Assembly: GCA_003641675.1 (NCBI GenBank)
Contig: QNBI01000045.1
Coordinates: 1-9,432 of the forward strand
Origin: Spirochaetota bacterium
Lineage (GTDB): Bacteria > Spirochaetota > Spirochaetia > SZUA-6
Direction: 5' to 3'
Length of the DNA: 9,432 bases
In this document: positions 1 to 7,779 of the stretch, piece after piece
Numbering within the stretch: the first letter of the stretch is position 1
How the letters are laid out: each line of letters opens with the position of its first letter
The notes under the pieces: generated by a model
What the model saw: the letters and a program-made list of their open reading frames with translations, nothing else
The model's database searches: none
Told to the model about the DNA's origin: nothing
Program-made: the position numbers and the translations under genes

Positions 1-2132
1 TCAGCCAGATAATAACCTTTGGGACGCTTAAGCCAAGGGCTGTTATAAGAGATGTGGCACGGGTACTTGATATTCCCTACGGTGAAGCTGACAGTATTGC
101 AAAAATGGTTCCCTATGGTCCAAAAATGGATTTTAAAAAGGCTTTAAAGCTGGAACCTAAACTCAAGGAAATAGCAAAAAAGGGAGAAAAATATGCAGAA
201 CTGCTGGAGACAAGTCTAAAACTTGAAGGTTTAAACAGACATGCATCTACCCATGCCGCCGGGATTGTTATCGGCCGGGAGGATTTAACAAACTATGTTC
301 CTCTGTACAGAGACGCAAAGACAGGTGCAATCTCCACGCAGTATACAATGGACTATCTGGAAGAATGCGGTCTTGTAAAGATGGATTTTCTCGGCTTAAA
401 AACGCTTACGCTTATTTCCAACACTCTAAAACTTATAAAAGAGAACGGAGTAGATCTGGATATCAGTTCAATTCCCGATAACGATTCTGAGACTTTTAAG
501 CTTTTAAGTGAAGGAAAGAGCACCTGTGTATTCCAGTTTGAAAGCTCAGGAATGAGGGCTATCCTAAAAAAGACGAAGCCGGAAAAAATAGAGGAACTTA
601 TTGCATTAATTGCTCTTTACCGCCCCGGCCCCATGGATTATATAGACCCGTTTATAGAGAGTAAACTGGGGAAACGTGCAATAGAGTATCCTCTGCCGGA
701 GCTTGAGCCGATACTAAAGGAAACCTACGGGGTTATTGTGTATCAGGAACAGGTAATGGAAATAGCCCGGAAAGTTGCAGGTTTTTCTCTCGGCCAGGCT
801 GATATCTTAAGGCGGGCTATGGGGAAAAAGAAAGAAAAACTAATGGCAGAACAGAAAGGCCTGTTTATAGAAGGAGCTTTAAAAAACGGTTATAAAAAAT
901 CGGTTGCAATAAAAATCTTTGATCTTCTTGTTCCTTTTGCAGGCTATGGTTTTAATAAATCTCATGCCGCTGCATATTCTATTCTTGCATATGAGACAGC
1001 ATACCTTAAGGCGAATTTCCCCGCAGAATTTATGGCTGCAAATTTAACAAATGAAATACATGACACGGATAAGCTGTCGGAGTATATAAAAGAAGCGCGG
1101 GAGATGGGAATAGATGTTCTTCCCCCGGATATAAATTTATCCAGAGAGGATTTTTCTGTGAGAGACGGCAAGATAATCTACGGATTAAGAGGAATTAAAA
1201 ATGTAGGCAATGCCGCAGTCGAAGAAATTATAAAACGAAGAGAGGAGGCCGGCTTCTTTAAGGATTTTGTTGATTTTCTTGAAAAAGTCAGCCTTAAAAC
1301 TATAAACAGAAAAGTAATAGAAACTTTAATTTTCTCCGGCGTGTTTGATTCTTTTAAGAAAAACAGAGCCACCCTTTTTCATAATCTTGACAGGATAATG
1401 GATGTTGTTTCAAAGAGAAAGGAAAGCAAGAAATACGGCCAGACCTCTCTGTTCGAAGCTGTCGAAGACGGTGATTACGGTGAGCTAAAGCTTGAACATG
1501 TAGAGGAATGGCCGCAGGTAGATATGCTCCTCTACGAAAAACAGAATCTCGGCTTCTTTTTTTCGGGGCATCCCCTTGACAACTATCGAAGTATTACTGA
1601 GGAGTATGTAAACCTAAAATTAACGGATATAGAGAGGGCTAACGACGACAGAGTCTATACGATAGTTGGTATTTTAAGTGATACAAGGGAAATTATTACG
1701 AAAAACGGTAAAAGAATGGCCTTTGCAAAGATAGATGACTATACCGGTTCCGTTGAATTGGTTATATTTTCGGATGTGTTTGAAAAAGTTTCTGATATGC
1801 TTGTAGCGGAGAATATTCTCGCTGTAAAGGGACATGTAGATAAAAGCCGGGGAGACCCGAAAATAATTGCGGAGGATATAATGGAACCTGAAAAACTCAA
1901 CGGCAAAGATGCAAAGGCCGTGCATATAAGAGTATCCGAAGAGCTTGACAACGAAGAAAATCTGCTGAGCATTAGGGATTTTCTTATCGGCAAAAAGGGG
2001 AGATGCTCCCTTTACTTTCACCTGAAAAATGTTATTATAAGGGCCTCTTCACAGCTTAAAATATCAGATTCTGATGAAGTGGTTGAACACTTAAAATCCT
2101 ATCCACAGGTTGTAGAAGTATGGAAAGAATAA
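1..2132 (+). CDS. dnaE: DNA polymerase III alpha subunit, C-terminal part (5' truncated by window edge)
   Basis: Catalytic subunit of the replicative DNA polymerase (C-family). The frame is open to the left edge: the codons from position 3 read QIITFGTLKPRAVIRDVARV, a typical DnaE palm segment, so the GTG at 54 is an internal valine and not a start. About 709 residues are present of a family length near 1150; the PHP domain and the first catalytic Asp pair lie outside the window. Counting from position 3, the third catalytic Asp is residue 128 (KMDFLGLKTLTL), followed by finger motifs YRPGPMD (about 206) and GVIVYQEQVM (about 243), a helix-hairpin-helix (YGLRGIKNVGNAAVEEI, about 390), a beta-clamp binding motif QTSLF at 480-484 (nt 1440-1454), and an OB-fold from about 551 to 620. 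The C-terminal length after the catalytic Asp resembles E. coli DnaE (DnaE1 class, not PolC). The stop overlaps the next gene by 13 nt. Confidence 0.97.
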   Translation, partial: SQIITFGTLKPRAVIRDVARVLDIPYGEADSIAKMVPYGPKMDFKKALKLEPKLKEIAKKGEKYAELLETSLKLEGLNRHASTHAAGIVIGREDLTNYVPLYRDAKTGAISTQYTMDYLEECGLVKMDFLGLKTLTLISNTLKLIKENGVDLDISSIPDNDSETFKLLSEGKSTCVFQFESSGMRAILKKTKPEKIEELIALIALYRPGPMDYIDPFIESKLGKRAIEYPLPELEPILKETYGVIVYQEQVMEIARKVAGFSLGQADILRRAMGKKKEKLMAEQKGLFIEGALKNGYKKSVAIKIFDLLVPFAGYGFNKSHAAAYSILAYETAYLKANFPAEFMAANLTNEIHDTDKLSEYIKEAREMGIDVLPPDINLSREDFSVRDGKIIYGLRGIKNVGNAAVEEIIKRREEAGFFKDFVDFLEKVSLKTINRKVIETLIFSGVFDSFKKNRATLFHNLDRIMDVVSKRKESKKYGQTSLFEAVEDGDYGELKLEHVEEWPQVDMLLYEKQNLGFFFSGHPLDNYRSITEEYVNLKLTDIERANDDRVYTIVGILSDTREIITKNGKRMAFAKIDDYTGSVELVIFSDVFEKVSDMLVAENILAVKGHVDKSRGDPKIIAEDIMEPEKLNGKDAKAVHIRVSEELDNEENLLSIRDFLIGKKGRCSLYFHLKNVIIRASSQLKISDSDEVVEHLKSYPQVVEVWKE

Positions 2133-3409
2133 AAGTAGGGCTTGTAGGGTTTGGAACTGTAGGAAGTTCATTCTACGAGTTGATAGAAAAACATAAAGAC
2201 AGGCTTAAAGAACAGCTAGGTGTTGAGATAAATATTACAAAGGTTGGTGTAAACAATCCCCGAAAACATTTAAACAGCCTGCCCGCCGGCGTGCTCTTAG
2301 AGGGGTACGAAGATATCCTAAAGGATGAGAAGCTGCCGATTATTGTTGAACTCGTGGGGGGCGTAGAAAAACCGCTGGATCTTGTTTCAAGGGCCTTAAA
2401 GGCGGGAAAACATGTTATAACAGCCAATAAAGCGCTTCTGTCGCAGCACGGCGATACATTATTTAGGCTTGCCCGTGAAAACGGAGTAGAACTTAAATTC
2501 GAAGCATCGGTTGGTGGCGGTATTCCTGTTATTAAAGTAATAAGGGAAAGCTTAAAGGGGAATGAGATAGAGTCTATTATGGGTATTCTTAACGGCACTA
2601 CAAATTTTATTCTAACCAGAATGACAGAAGAAAAGCTTACCTTTAAAGAGGCTTTAACGGAAGCACAAAAATTAGGCTTTGCAGAAGCTGACCCTATACT
2701 GGATGTCGAAGGGGTAGATGCTGCTCAGAAGATTAGTCTTCTTGCCAGTATCTCTTTTAGAAAGTGGGTGGACTATAGAGAAATACTATGCGAGGGAATA
2801 GGGAAAGTTACAAAAAAGGATATTGAATTTGCAGAGTATTCCGGTTTTGTGTTTAAACTTATTGCAACTGCAAAAATGGATAAAGGCAGAGCAGTTGTTA
2901 CGGTATTTCCTGCACTGCTTCCTAAAAGTCATCCGCTTGCCTCTGTACGTGAAGAGTACAATGGTGTTTTAATTAAATCGGATTTTTTGGGGACATCAAT
3001 GTATTTAGGACGCGGAGCCGGAGGGAGTGCCACAGCATCCTCTGTAGCTTCGGACCTTGGTGATCTTATTGAACGGATAAGGATGAAAGCACTGCCGGAC
3101 CCGGTTGAACTTTCACCGATAGAAAAATTAGAGCTGTTTCCTCAGGGTGAACTTTCCTATAAATATTTTCTCCATTTTGTAACGGATAACAAGCCCGGGA
3201 TATGGGCGACAGTTACTGGACTTCTTGCATCTAACAATATTAATATAGAATCTGTGCAGCAGAAATGGGAGGACCCTACAAAACTTTCCGATCTATATAT
3301 TCTGGTTGATATTACAAAGGAAAGTTTTGTGAGGAAGGCATTTCGGGAAATAGTGAATTCTCCCGGGATACATACGGAATCCTGTTTTTTTCGAATTCTG
3401 GAGGATTAA
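2120..3409 (+). CDS. hom: Homoserine dehydrogenase, monofunctional with C-terminal ACT domain
   Basis: NAD(P)H-dependent reduction of aspartate semialdehyde to homoserine, the branch to threonine and methionine. The 429-residue length is normal for the monofunctional enzyme; there is no fused aspartokinase. The N-terminal Rossmann motif is GLVGFGTVG (7-15). TANK places the conserved Lys at 104. The signature GILNGTTNFILTRM is at 155-168, and the family pattern AQKLGFAEADPILDVEGVD continues to the catalytic pair D200 and K204. GRGAGGSATASSVASDL (298-313 region) is the usual NAD-domain closing loop, with SATASS where PTASA is more common. Residues about 350-425 (FVTDNKPGIWATVTGLLA, then NNINIESVQQ) form an ACT domain, which suggests threonine feedback control (family knowledge). 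The ATG lies inside the dnaE end (13-nt overlap) behind only a weak AGG, which suggests translational coupling to dnaE. Confidence 0.96.
   Translation: MERIKVGLVGFGTVGSSFYELIEKHKDRLKEQLGVEINITKVGVNNPRKHLNSLPAGVLLEGYEDILKDEKLPIIVELVGGVEKPLDLVSRALKAGKHVITANKALLSQHGDTLFRLARENGVELKFEASVGGGIPVIKVIRESLKGNEIESIMGILNGTTNFILTRMTEEKLTFKEALTEAQKLGFAEADPILDVEGVDAAQKISLLASISFRKWVDYREILCEGIGKVTKKDIEFAEYSGFVFKLIATAKMDKGRAVVTVFPALLPKSHPLASVREEYNGVLIKSDFLGTSMYLGRGAGGSATASSVASDLGDLIERIRMKALPDPVELSPIEKLELFPQGELSYKYFLHFVTDNKPGIWATVTGLLASNNINIESVQQKWEDPTKLSDLYILVDITKESFVRKAFREIVNSPGIHTESCFFRILED
3400..3405 (+). promoter_or_regulatory. Ribosome binding site of the PHP-domain gene
   Basis: GGAGGA lies inside the last codons of hom, 6 nt before the ATG at 3412. 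This spacing is ideal and fixes the start of the downstream gene, which begins 2 nt after the hom stop. Confidence 0.8.
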
Positions 3410-3411
3410 AG

Positions 3412-4077
3412 ATGATAGATTTTAATACCCATACATTCTTAAGCAATGGCCGGTGTTCTCCCGGAGAATTGGTACGCAGAGCGGAGGAAAAGGATTACCG
3501 TGCTATCGGTATAACAGATCATGTTGATGCTTCGAATATTGAACTTGTACTTTCCGCACTTTTAAGGTTCTGCAGGGAAACCCAGCCGTTTCTTAAAGTT
3601 AGAATTATACCCGGAGTAGAAATCACCCATGTCCCGCCCGGCCAGATAGCGGTAATTGCAAACAGGGCAAGACAGCTTGGAGCAAGGCTCATTATTCTTC
3701 ACGGTGAAACCATAACAGAACCCGTTGCAATCGGTACTAACAGGGCGGGCCTCGAAGCGAAAGTTGATATTATTGCACATCCCGGGTTAATCTCCGAAGA
3801 GGATATGCAGCTTGCAGCGGATACCGGGGTATCGCTCGAGATTTCCTCTCACCCGACTCACAGCATGGCAAACGGCAGAATTGTTTCGCTTGCAAGAAAA
3901 TTTAACGTGCCTCTGGTGCTTAATTCTGACGCTCATAGGCCGGAAGAGCTCCTAACACCTCAATGGAGGGAAAAGGTTGCCTTCGGGGCAGGTCTTACAC
4001 CGGAAGAACTGGAAAAAATAAACTCCAATATGATGGCGCTTTTCGAAAAGATTGTACCGTCAACATTTTTAACTTGA
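3412..4077 (+). CDS. PHP-domain putative phosphoesterase (histidinol-phosphatase-like), altered first metal motif
   Basis: A 221-residue protein of the polymerase-and-histidinol-phosphatase (PHP) superfamily, a metal-dependent phosphoesterase fold. Visible ligand motifs are H7, ITDH (H37), GVE (E70), LHGE (H97), IAHPG (H123) and NSDAH (D173, H175). LEISSHPTHSMANG (142-155) matches the family segment usually seen as LEIS..GH...NG. Motif I is unusual: it reads DFNTHTFLSNG, with Asn5 where the family normally has the first His of HxH, and Asn12 where SDG is usual. The remaining ligands are intact, so it is either active with an altered metal site or binding-only. It is cytosolic; no signal or membrane segment is seen. 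Family members of this length are often annotated as histidinol phosphatase, but no histidine-synthesis gene is nearby, so the substrate is unknown. It follows hom by 2 nt and is almost certainly co-transcribed with it. Confidence 0.88.
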   Translation: MIDFNTHTFLSNGRCSPGELVRRAEEKDYRAIGITDHVDASNIELVLSALLRFCRETQPFLKVRIIPGVEITHVPPGQIAVIANRARQLGARLIILHGETITEPVAIGTNRAGLEAKVDIIAHPGLISEEDMQLAADTGVSLEISSHPTHSMANGRIVSLARKFNVPLVLNSDAHRPEELLTPQWREKVAFGAGLTPEELEKINSNMMALFEKIVPSTFLT

Positions 4078-4094
4078 TATAACTTAAAATAAAC

Positions 4095-4102
4095 AGGAGG
4101 AT
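4095..4102 (+). promoter_or_regulatory. Ribosome binding site supporting a TTG start for yggT
   Basis: AGGAGGAT is a full Shine-Dalgarno match. The only in-frame start-like codon at workable distance is TTG at 4113, 10 nt after the end of the match; the four in-frame codons between are ATA, GTA, ACT and ATC. The next in-frame ATG (4149) would cut the first membrane helix, so TTG is preferred. Confidence 0.7.
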
Positions 4103-4112
4103 AGTAACTATC

Positions 4113-4694
4113 TTGATTCTACTATTAAAAATTTTAAATGCCCTGTTAATGGGCTACTTGCTACTTCTATCTGTAAAGATAATTTTAACCTGGTTTCAGG
4201 GCGCCTATCTCGGCAAAGCCTTTACTATACTTTCCGACATCACAGACCCGTACCTTTCCCTTTTTTACAGGCTGAAATATTTAAGGAAGGGCATTTTCGA
4301 TTTTACTCCGATAGCTGCAATTCTTGTTCTGGTAGTTGTTCTGGATATGGTAAACGGGCTTTTGTATTACGGTCGAATAACTCTAGGGTTTTTTCTTGCG
4401 GCGCTCTTATCCGCACTATGGTCAGGAGTTGCATTTATTCTCCTTCTGTTCCTGATTATGGGAATAATCAGAGTTTTTATACTGACCTTTAGGCATAATG
4501 CCAATCCTGCCCTTTTAAAAGTCGTGGATATAATAATACAGCCTGCCGTTTCTCTTGTGATGAGGACAATTAAACTCGGCAGAAGGGCAGGTTATACTCA
4601 ATATCTGCTTTTAACGGTAGGATTCCTCTTTGTGACCTGGCTCCTGGGAGGGATACTGGTCAGGATGCTTGTTCCTCTTCTGCAGGTTATATAA
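4113..4694 (+). CDS. YggT family integral membrane protein, two repeats
   Basis: A 193-residue, very hydrophobic protein with two YggT repeats. Repeat 1 has a membrane helix at about 3-26, the characteristic SDITDPYLSLFYR turn (41-53) and a second helix in FTPIAAILVLVVVLDMV (64-80). Repeat 2 has a helix at about 92-124, the matching segment DIIIQPAVSLVMRTIK (139-154) and a final helix at about 163-188. Basic stretches (RLKYLRKG, RTIKLGRR) follow the turn in each repeat. YggT proteins are inner-membrane proteins linked in other bacteria to cell shape, division or osmotic response, but the molecular role is not settled. The start is TTG behind a strong AGGAGG. It lies 35 nt after the PHP gene and 13 nt before recG, within the same run of genes. 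Confidence 0.87.
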   Translation: MILLLKILNALLMGYLLLLSVKIILTWFQGAYLGKAFTILSDITDPYLSLFYRLKYLRKGIFDFTPIAAILVLVVVLDMVNGLLYYGRITLGFFLAALLSALWSGVAFILLLFLIMGIIRVFILTFRHNANPALLKVVDIIIQPAVSLVMRTIKLGRRAGYTQYLLLTVGFLFVTWLLGGILVRMLVPLLQVI

Positions 4695-4707
4695 TTAACA
4701 GGTAGAA

Positions 4708-6786
4708 TTGTGTAAAAGGATGTTTTTAAGGGAATACAATAAGGATATTCGCTTTGTAAAGGGAGTAGGACCTGTTGTTACAAAGATTCTGTCACGTCTG
4801 GGAATAAAGACAGTTTCCGATCTGCTTCTACACTTTCCCAGAAGTTATGAGGACAGGCGGCATATAGATAAACTCGCCGATGCGCTGACTAAGAGTTCTA
4901 TAAATGCAGTTGTAAGGGTTATAGCTCAAGACAGCATAGGATGGGGAAGAAAAAAAACACTTAAGGTGTATGTAGAGGATTCTTCTGCCCGCGCCGCTCT
5001 TGTCTGTTTCGGAAGGAACTATTTAAGTTCCGTGTTAATTCCGGGCAGGTCCTTTTTTGTTTCCGGAAAATTTGCATACAAATTCGGTGAAATACAGAGT
5101 ACCAGTTTCGAAGTCGAAAAATGCAGCACTTCTTTATCTGACTTTGCAAGGATAGTTCCTATTTACCCGTTAACAGAAGGCTTAACTCAGAATCTTATCC
5201 GCAGAATTGTCAGGAATGCATTTTTATCAATAGATAAAAGAATTGAAAATGAGATTCCATCTTATTTAGCTGTGAAATACAGTTTTCCCGGAAAATACGA
5301 GACTCTTCGTAAAATTCACTTCCCTGAAGCTTTAGAAGATATAGAAAAAGCACGAAGGGCTTTAGCATATGAGGAACTCTTTTATTTTCAGCTTGTCATA
5401 TTGAGAAAACGTATTAAACGAATAGTAGTGAGGACCTCCAGAAAAACAATTCCCTTTTCACTTAAGAAGAAGCTTCTCAAACGGCTTCCCTTTAAACTTA
5501 CCAGAGATCAGTTAAAAGTTCTTGCAGAAGTAGAACATGACCTGTTTTCCGAACATTCAATGATGAGAATGCTTCAGGGCGATGTGGGATGCGGTAAAAC
5601 GCTTGTAGCATTTATCTCTGCCCTGTCTGTTATAGAGGCCGGAGAGCAGGCGGCCTTAATGGTTCCGACGGAGCTTCTTGCGAGACAGCATGCGGAAAAT
5701 GCAGCCCTGCTACTTGAACCGCTAGGAGTCCGTATCGCTATACTAACGGGAAGCATCTCCGGGAGAGAGAGGAAGTACCTTCTCTCTTCACTTAAGAACG
5801 GTGATATAGAGCTTGTTATAGGGACGCATGCCCTTTTCAGCAGTGATGTGGAATATAACAACTTAGGATATGTTATAGTGGATGAACAGCACAGATTCGG
5901 CGTTATGCAGAGGGTTGCCCTGACGGAAAAGGGGTCCTCGCCGGATCTGCTTTTAATGACTGCAACTCCCATACCCAGGACATTGTCTTTAACCGCTTTC
6001 GGAGATCTGGATATATCCTGGATAAGGGAAATGCCTAAGGGCAGAAGAAAAATTATCACGCATCTTGCAAGGGAGGGGAACGAAGATAAAGTGTACAGGC
6101 GGATAGATGAAGAGCTTGATAAGAAGCATCAGGCGTATTTTGTGTATCCTTTAATAGAGGAATCCGAAGTGCTTTCTTTAAAGGATGCGGAGAGTATGTA
6201 TAAGTACCTCAAGGAAGAAGTCTTTAAAAAGAGAAACATAGCCCTTATTCATTCACGCATTCCCGAACCTGAAAAGAGCAAAGTTATGGAACGTTTTATT
6301 TCGGGCAGTATAGATATTCTTGTTTCTACAAGCGTGGTCGAAGTAGGAGTGGATGTGCCCAATGCAACCTGCATGGTAATTGAACATGCGGAACGTTTCG
6401 GTCTATCTGCTCTGCACCAGCTTAGGGGAAGAGTCGGGCGAGGCAAAGATCAGTCTTTTGCATTTCTCATATACGGAAACAAACTTACAGAGGACGGGAT
6501 AAAGAGGCTTAAGGTAATTATGGAAACAACTGACGGTTTTAAAATTTCAGAGGAGGATCTAAAGATACGCGGTCCCGGTGAAGTACTTGGAGTAAAGCAG
6601 TCCGGATTCCTAAAATTTAAAGCTGCGGATATTGTTAATGATGCTGATATTTTATACAGTGCAAGAAAGGATGCAGAGAATATATTAAACAGCGATCCGG
6701 GATTTATAAACCCGGAAAACAGGGTTATCGCCAGAGTACTTACAGAGGCTCCTCCTTTTGACGATACATTTTTGCAGGGCGGTTAG
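4708..6786 (+). CDS. recG: ATP-dependent DNA helicase RecG
   Basis: A double-stranded DNA translocase that remodels stalled replication forks and branches Holliday junctions. Its 692 residues match the E. coli length. Order: N-terminal HhH-like segment FVKGVGPVVTKILSRLGI (16-33); wedge/OB domain about 62-140; helicase domain 1 with Walker A GDVGCGKT (291-298), motif Ia MVPTELLARQH (318-328), the DEQHRFGV box (393-400) and TATPIPRTL (418-426); helicase domain 2 with HSRI (515-518), STSVVEVGVDVPNAT (540-554) and HQLRGRVGRG (570-579); then the C-terminal RecG segment DLKIRGPGEVLGVKQSG (617-633). Walker A has Cys295 where Ser is more usual. The start is probably TTG at 4708, with AGG 5 nt upstream. 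The ATG at 4720 would lose four residues and has AAAGG abutting it, too close for a ribosome site. It is followed by a 15-bp tandem duplication that starts at its last two codons. Confidence 0.96.
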   Translation: MCKRMFLREYNKDIRFVKGVGPVVTKILSRLGIKTVSDLLLHFPRSYEDRRHIDKLADALTKSSINAVVRVIAQDSIGWGRKKTLKVYVEDSSARAALVCFGRNYLSSVLIPGRSFFVSGKFAYKFGEIQSTSFEVEKCSTSLSDFARIVPIYPLTEGLTQNLIRRIVRNAFLSIDKRIENEIPSYLAVKYSFPGKYETLRKIHFPEALEDIEKARRALAYEELFYFQLVILRKRIKRIVVRTSRKTIPFSLKKKLLKRLPFKLTRDQLKVLAEVEHDLFSEHSMMRMLQGDVGCGKTLVAFISALSVIEAGEQAALMVPTELLARQHAENAALLLEPLGVRIAILTGSISGRERKYLLSSLKNGDIELVIGTHALFSSDVEYNNLGYVIVDEQHRFGVMQRVALTEKGSSPDLLLMTATPIPRTLSLTAFGDLDISWIREMPKGRRKIITHLAREGNEDKVYRRIDEELDKKHQAYFVYPLIEESEVLSLKDAESMYKYLKEEVFKKRNIALIHSRIPEPEKSKVMERFISGSIDILVSTSVVEVGVDVPNATCMVIEHAERFGLSALHQLRGRVGRGKDQSFAFLIYGNKLTEDGIKRLKVIMETTDGFKISEEDLKIRGPGEVLGVKQSGFLKFKAADIVNDADILYSARKDAENILNSDPGFINPENRVIARVLTEAPPFDDTFLQGG

Positions 6787-6810
6787 GGACAGACAGGTTA
6801 GGAACAGATA
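6781..6810 (+). repeat. 15-bp tandem duplication spanning the recG stop and the rsmD ribosome site
   Basis: Unit 1 (6781-6795) is ggttagggacagaca and unit 2 (6796-6810) is ggttaggaacagata, 13 of 15 identical and directly adjacent. Unit 1 holds the recG stop TAG; unit 2 supplies the AGGA (6800-6803) that lies 7 nt before the rsmD ATG at 6811. The spacer between the two genes is therefore mostly duplicated sequence. Confidence 0.8.
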
Positions 6811-7362
6811 ATGAGAATTACAGGCGGACAGTACAGCGGGCGCAGAGTCGTATGTCCTCCGGGAGAAATACGGCCTGCTATGGACAAAATGCGGGAATCG
6901 ATGTTTTCGATACTTAGGCCCCTCGATGGAAGTTCTTTTCTGGATTTGTTCAGCGGTTCGGGTATAGTGGCCCTGGAGGCCGCATCGCGGGGAGCCTTTC
7001 CTGTAACCGCAGTTGAAGGCGATCCCGGAAAACGAAGAATCTTAAATACAAATATATCCATAGCGAACGGCATCAGAAAAACTATAACGGCGTATATACG
7101 GGATGTTAAGAAGTTTATTGCAAAAACGGATGAAAGCTACGACTATGTGTTTTTGGATCCCCCCTTTAGAATGCAGGGGAAAACCGATGTTCTTAAAAGT
7201 CTTGTTTCCTTCGGGGTTCTTAAAAGGGGAAGTATCTGTATTATACACGCTCCCCGGAAAGAGTACATTCCCCTTGTCATAGCGGATTCATTAATTATTT
7301 ACGACATAAGATTCTATGGGGGATCTGTTCTGTATTTCTATCACTTTTCTTTAAGAGAGTAA
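6811..7362 (+). CDS. rsmD: 16S rRNA (guanine966-N2)-methyltransferase RsmD
   Basis: SAM-dependent methylation of G966 (E. coli numbering) in 16S rRNA of the assembled small subunit. The 183-residue length is normal. The family N-terminus MRITGGQYSGRRV is present, followed by IRPAMDKMRESMFSIL (20-35; RPT is more usual than RPA). Rossmann motif I is LDLFSGSGIVALEAASRGA (44-62), the SAM-ribose acidic residue lies in VEGD (68-71), and the catalytic motif DYVFLDPPF is at 111-119. The ATG follows AGGA by 7 nt. It is the last gene of the + strand cluster and converges on the - strand lipoprotein gene. The 32-nt gap between their stops shows no convincing hairpin terminator. Confidence 0.94.
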   Translation: MRITGGQYSGRRVVCPPGEIRPAMDKMRESMFSILRPLDGSSFLDLFSGSGIVALEAASRGAFPVTAVEGDPGKRRILNTNISIANGIRKTITAYIRDVKKFIAKTDESYDYVFLDPPFRMQGKTDVLKSLVSFGVLKRGSICIIHAPRKEYIPLVIADSLIIYDIRFYGGSVLYFYHFSLRE

Positions 7363-7394
7363 AAAAAGCAATCCGCCTGTTTCTCTACAGCTCT

Positions 7395-7742
7395 TTACGG
7401 TGTGTCTATTGCGACTCCCTCTATATAGAAATCCAGTACAAGTGTAAATAGGGGCAGAGACAGGTATGTAAAGGGGGACGGCTTCCAGCTGAATGCGATA
7501 TTACTCACCCCGTCCGCACCGATACTGTCCGCTTTATCAATAAGCTTCTTAAAAAGCTCCTGATGCACCTTGTTTATATCCACGAGAAACAGGGGCGCTA
7601 TAACGGTTTTCTGTTCCTGAATAATGCCCGGTGTCCTTACGCCCTTAACATAGTCGCCGGTAGATACGAACATTCCTCTGGGGACCTTTACGGCCAGCGT
7701 TGAACAGCTGGAAAGCAGAAGCACTGACGCAAGTAAAGCCAA
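7395..7742 (-). CDS. Small predicted lipoprotein of unknown function
   Basis: From the only canonical start (TTG at 7742) this is 115 residues with a lipobox LSSC, Cys13 being the predicted lipidation site after MALLASVLLLSS. That start leaves no basic n-region. The reading frame stays open upstream to a TAA, and the codons from 7772 read (I)HKRATTYFLLALLASVLL, a textbook lipoprotein signal, so translation probably begins at ATA 7772 (7 nt after GAGG) or ATT 7778, giving about 125 residues with Cys23. The mature part has no motif I can name with confidence. The segment DKADSIGADGVSNIAF faintly recalls YbjQ-like domains, and a hydrophobic stretch YLSLPLFTLVLDFYIEGVA lies near the C-terminus. 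Probably a membrane-anchored envelope protein, expressed alone from its own promoter and convergent with rsmD. Confidence 0.72.
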   Translation of the reverse strand: MALLASVLLLSSCSTLAVKVPRGMFVSTGDYVKGVRTPGIIQEQKTVIAPLFLVDINKVHQELFKKLIDKADSIGADGVSNIAFSWKPSPFTYLSLPLFTLVLDFYIEGVAIDTP

Positions 7743-7779
7743 AAGAAAGTAGGTAGTTGCTCTTTTGTGTATTTTAATA

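Noticed and set aside
54..2132. Reading GTG 54 as the start of a short DnaE
   Set aside because: The frame continues to the left edge and codes a conserved DnaE segment before position 54, so the gene is cut by the window and not naturally short.
7363..7394. Rho-independent terminator between the convergent rsmD and lipoprotein genes
   Set aside because: A 7-T run exists on the - strand, but the only hairpin near it (CTGT/ACAG, 4 bp) lies about 10 nt away and is weak. No GC-rich stem adjoins the T run.
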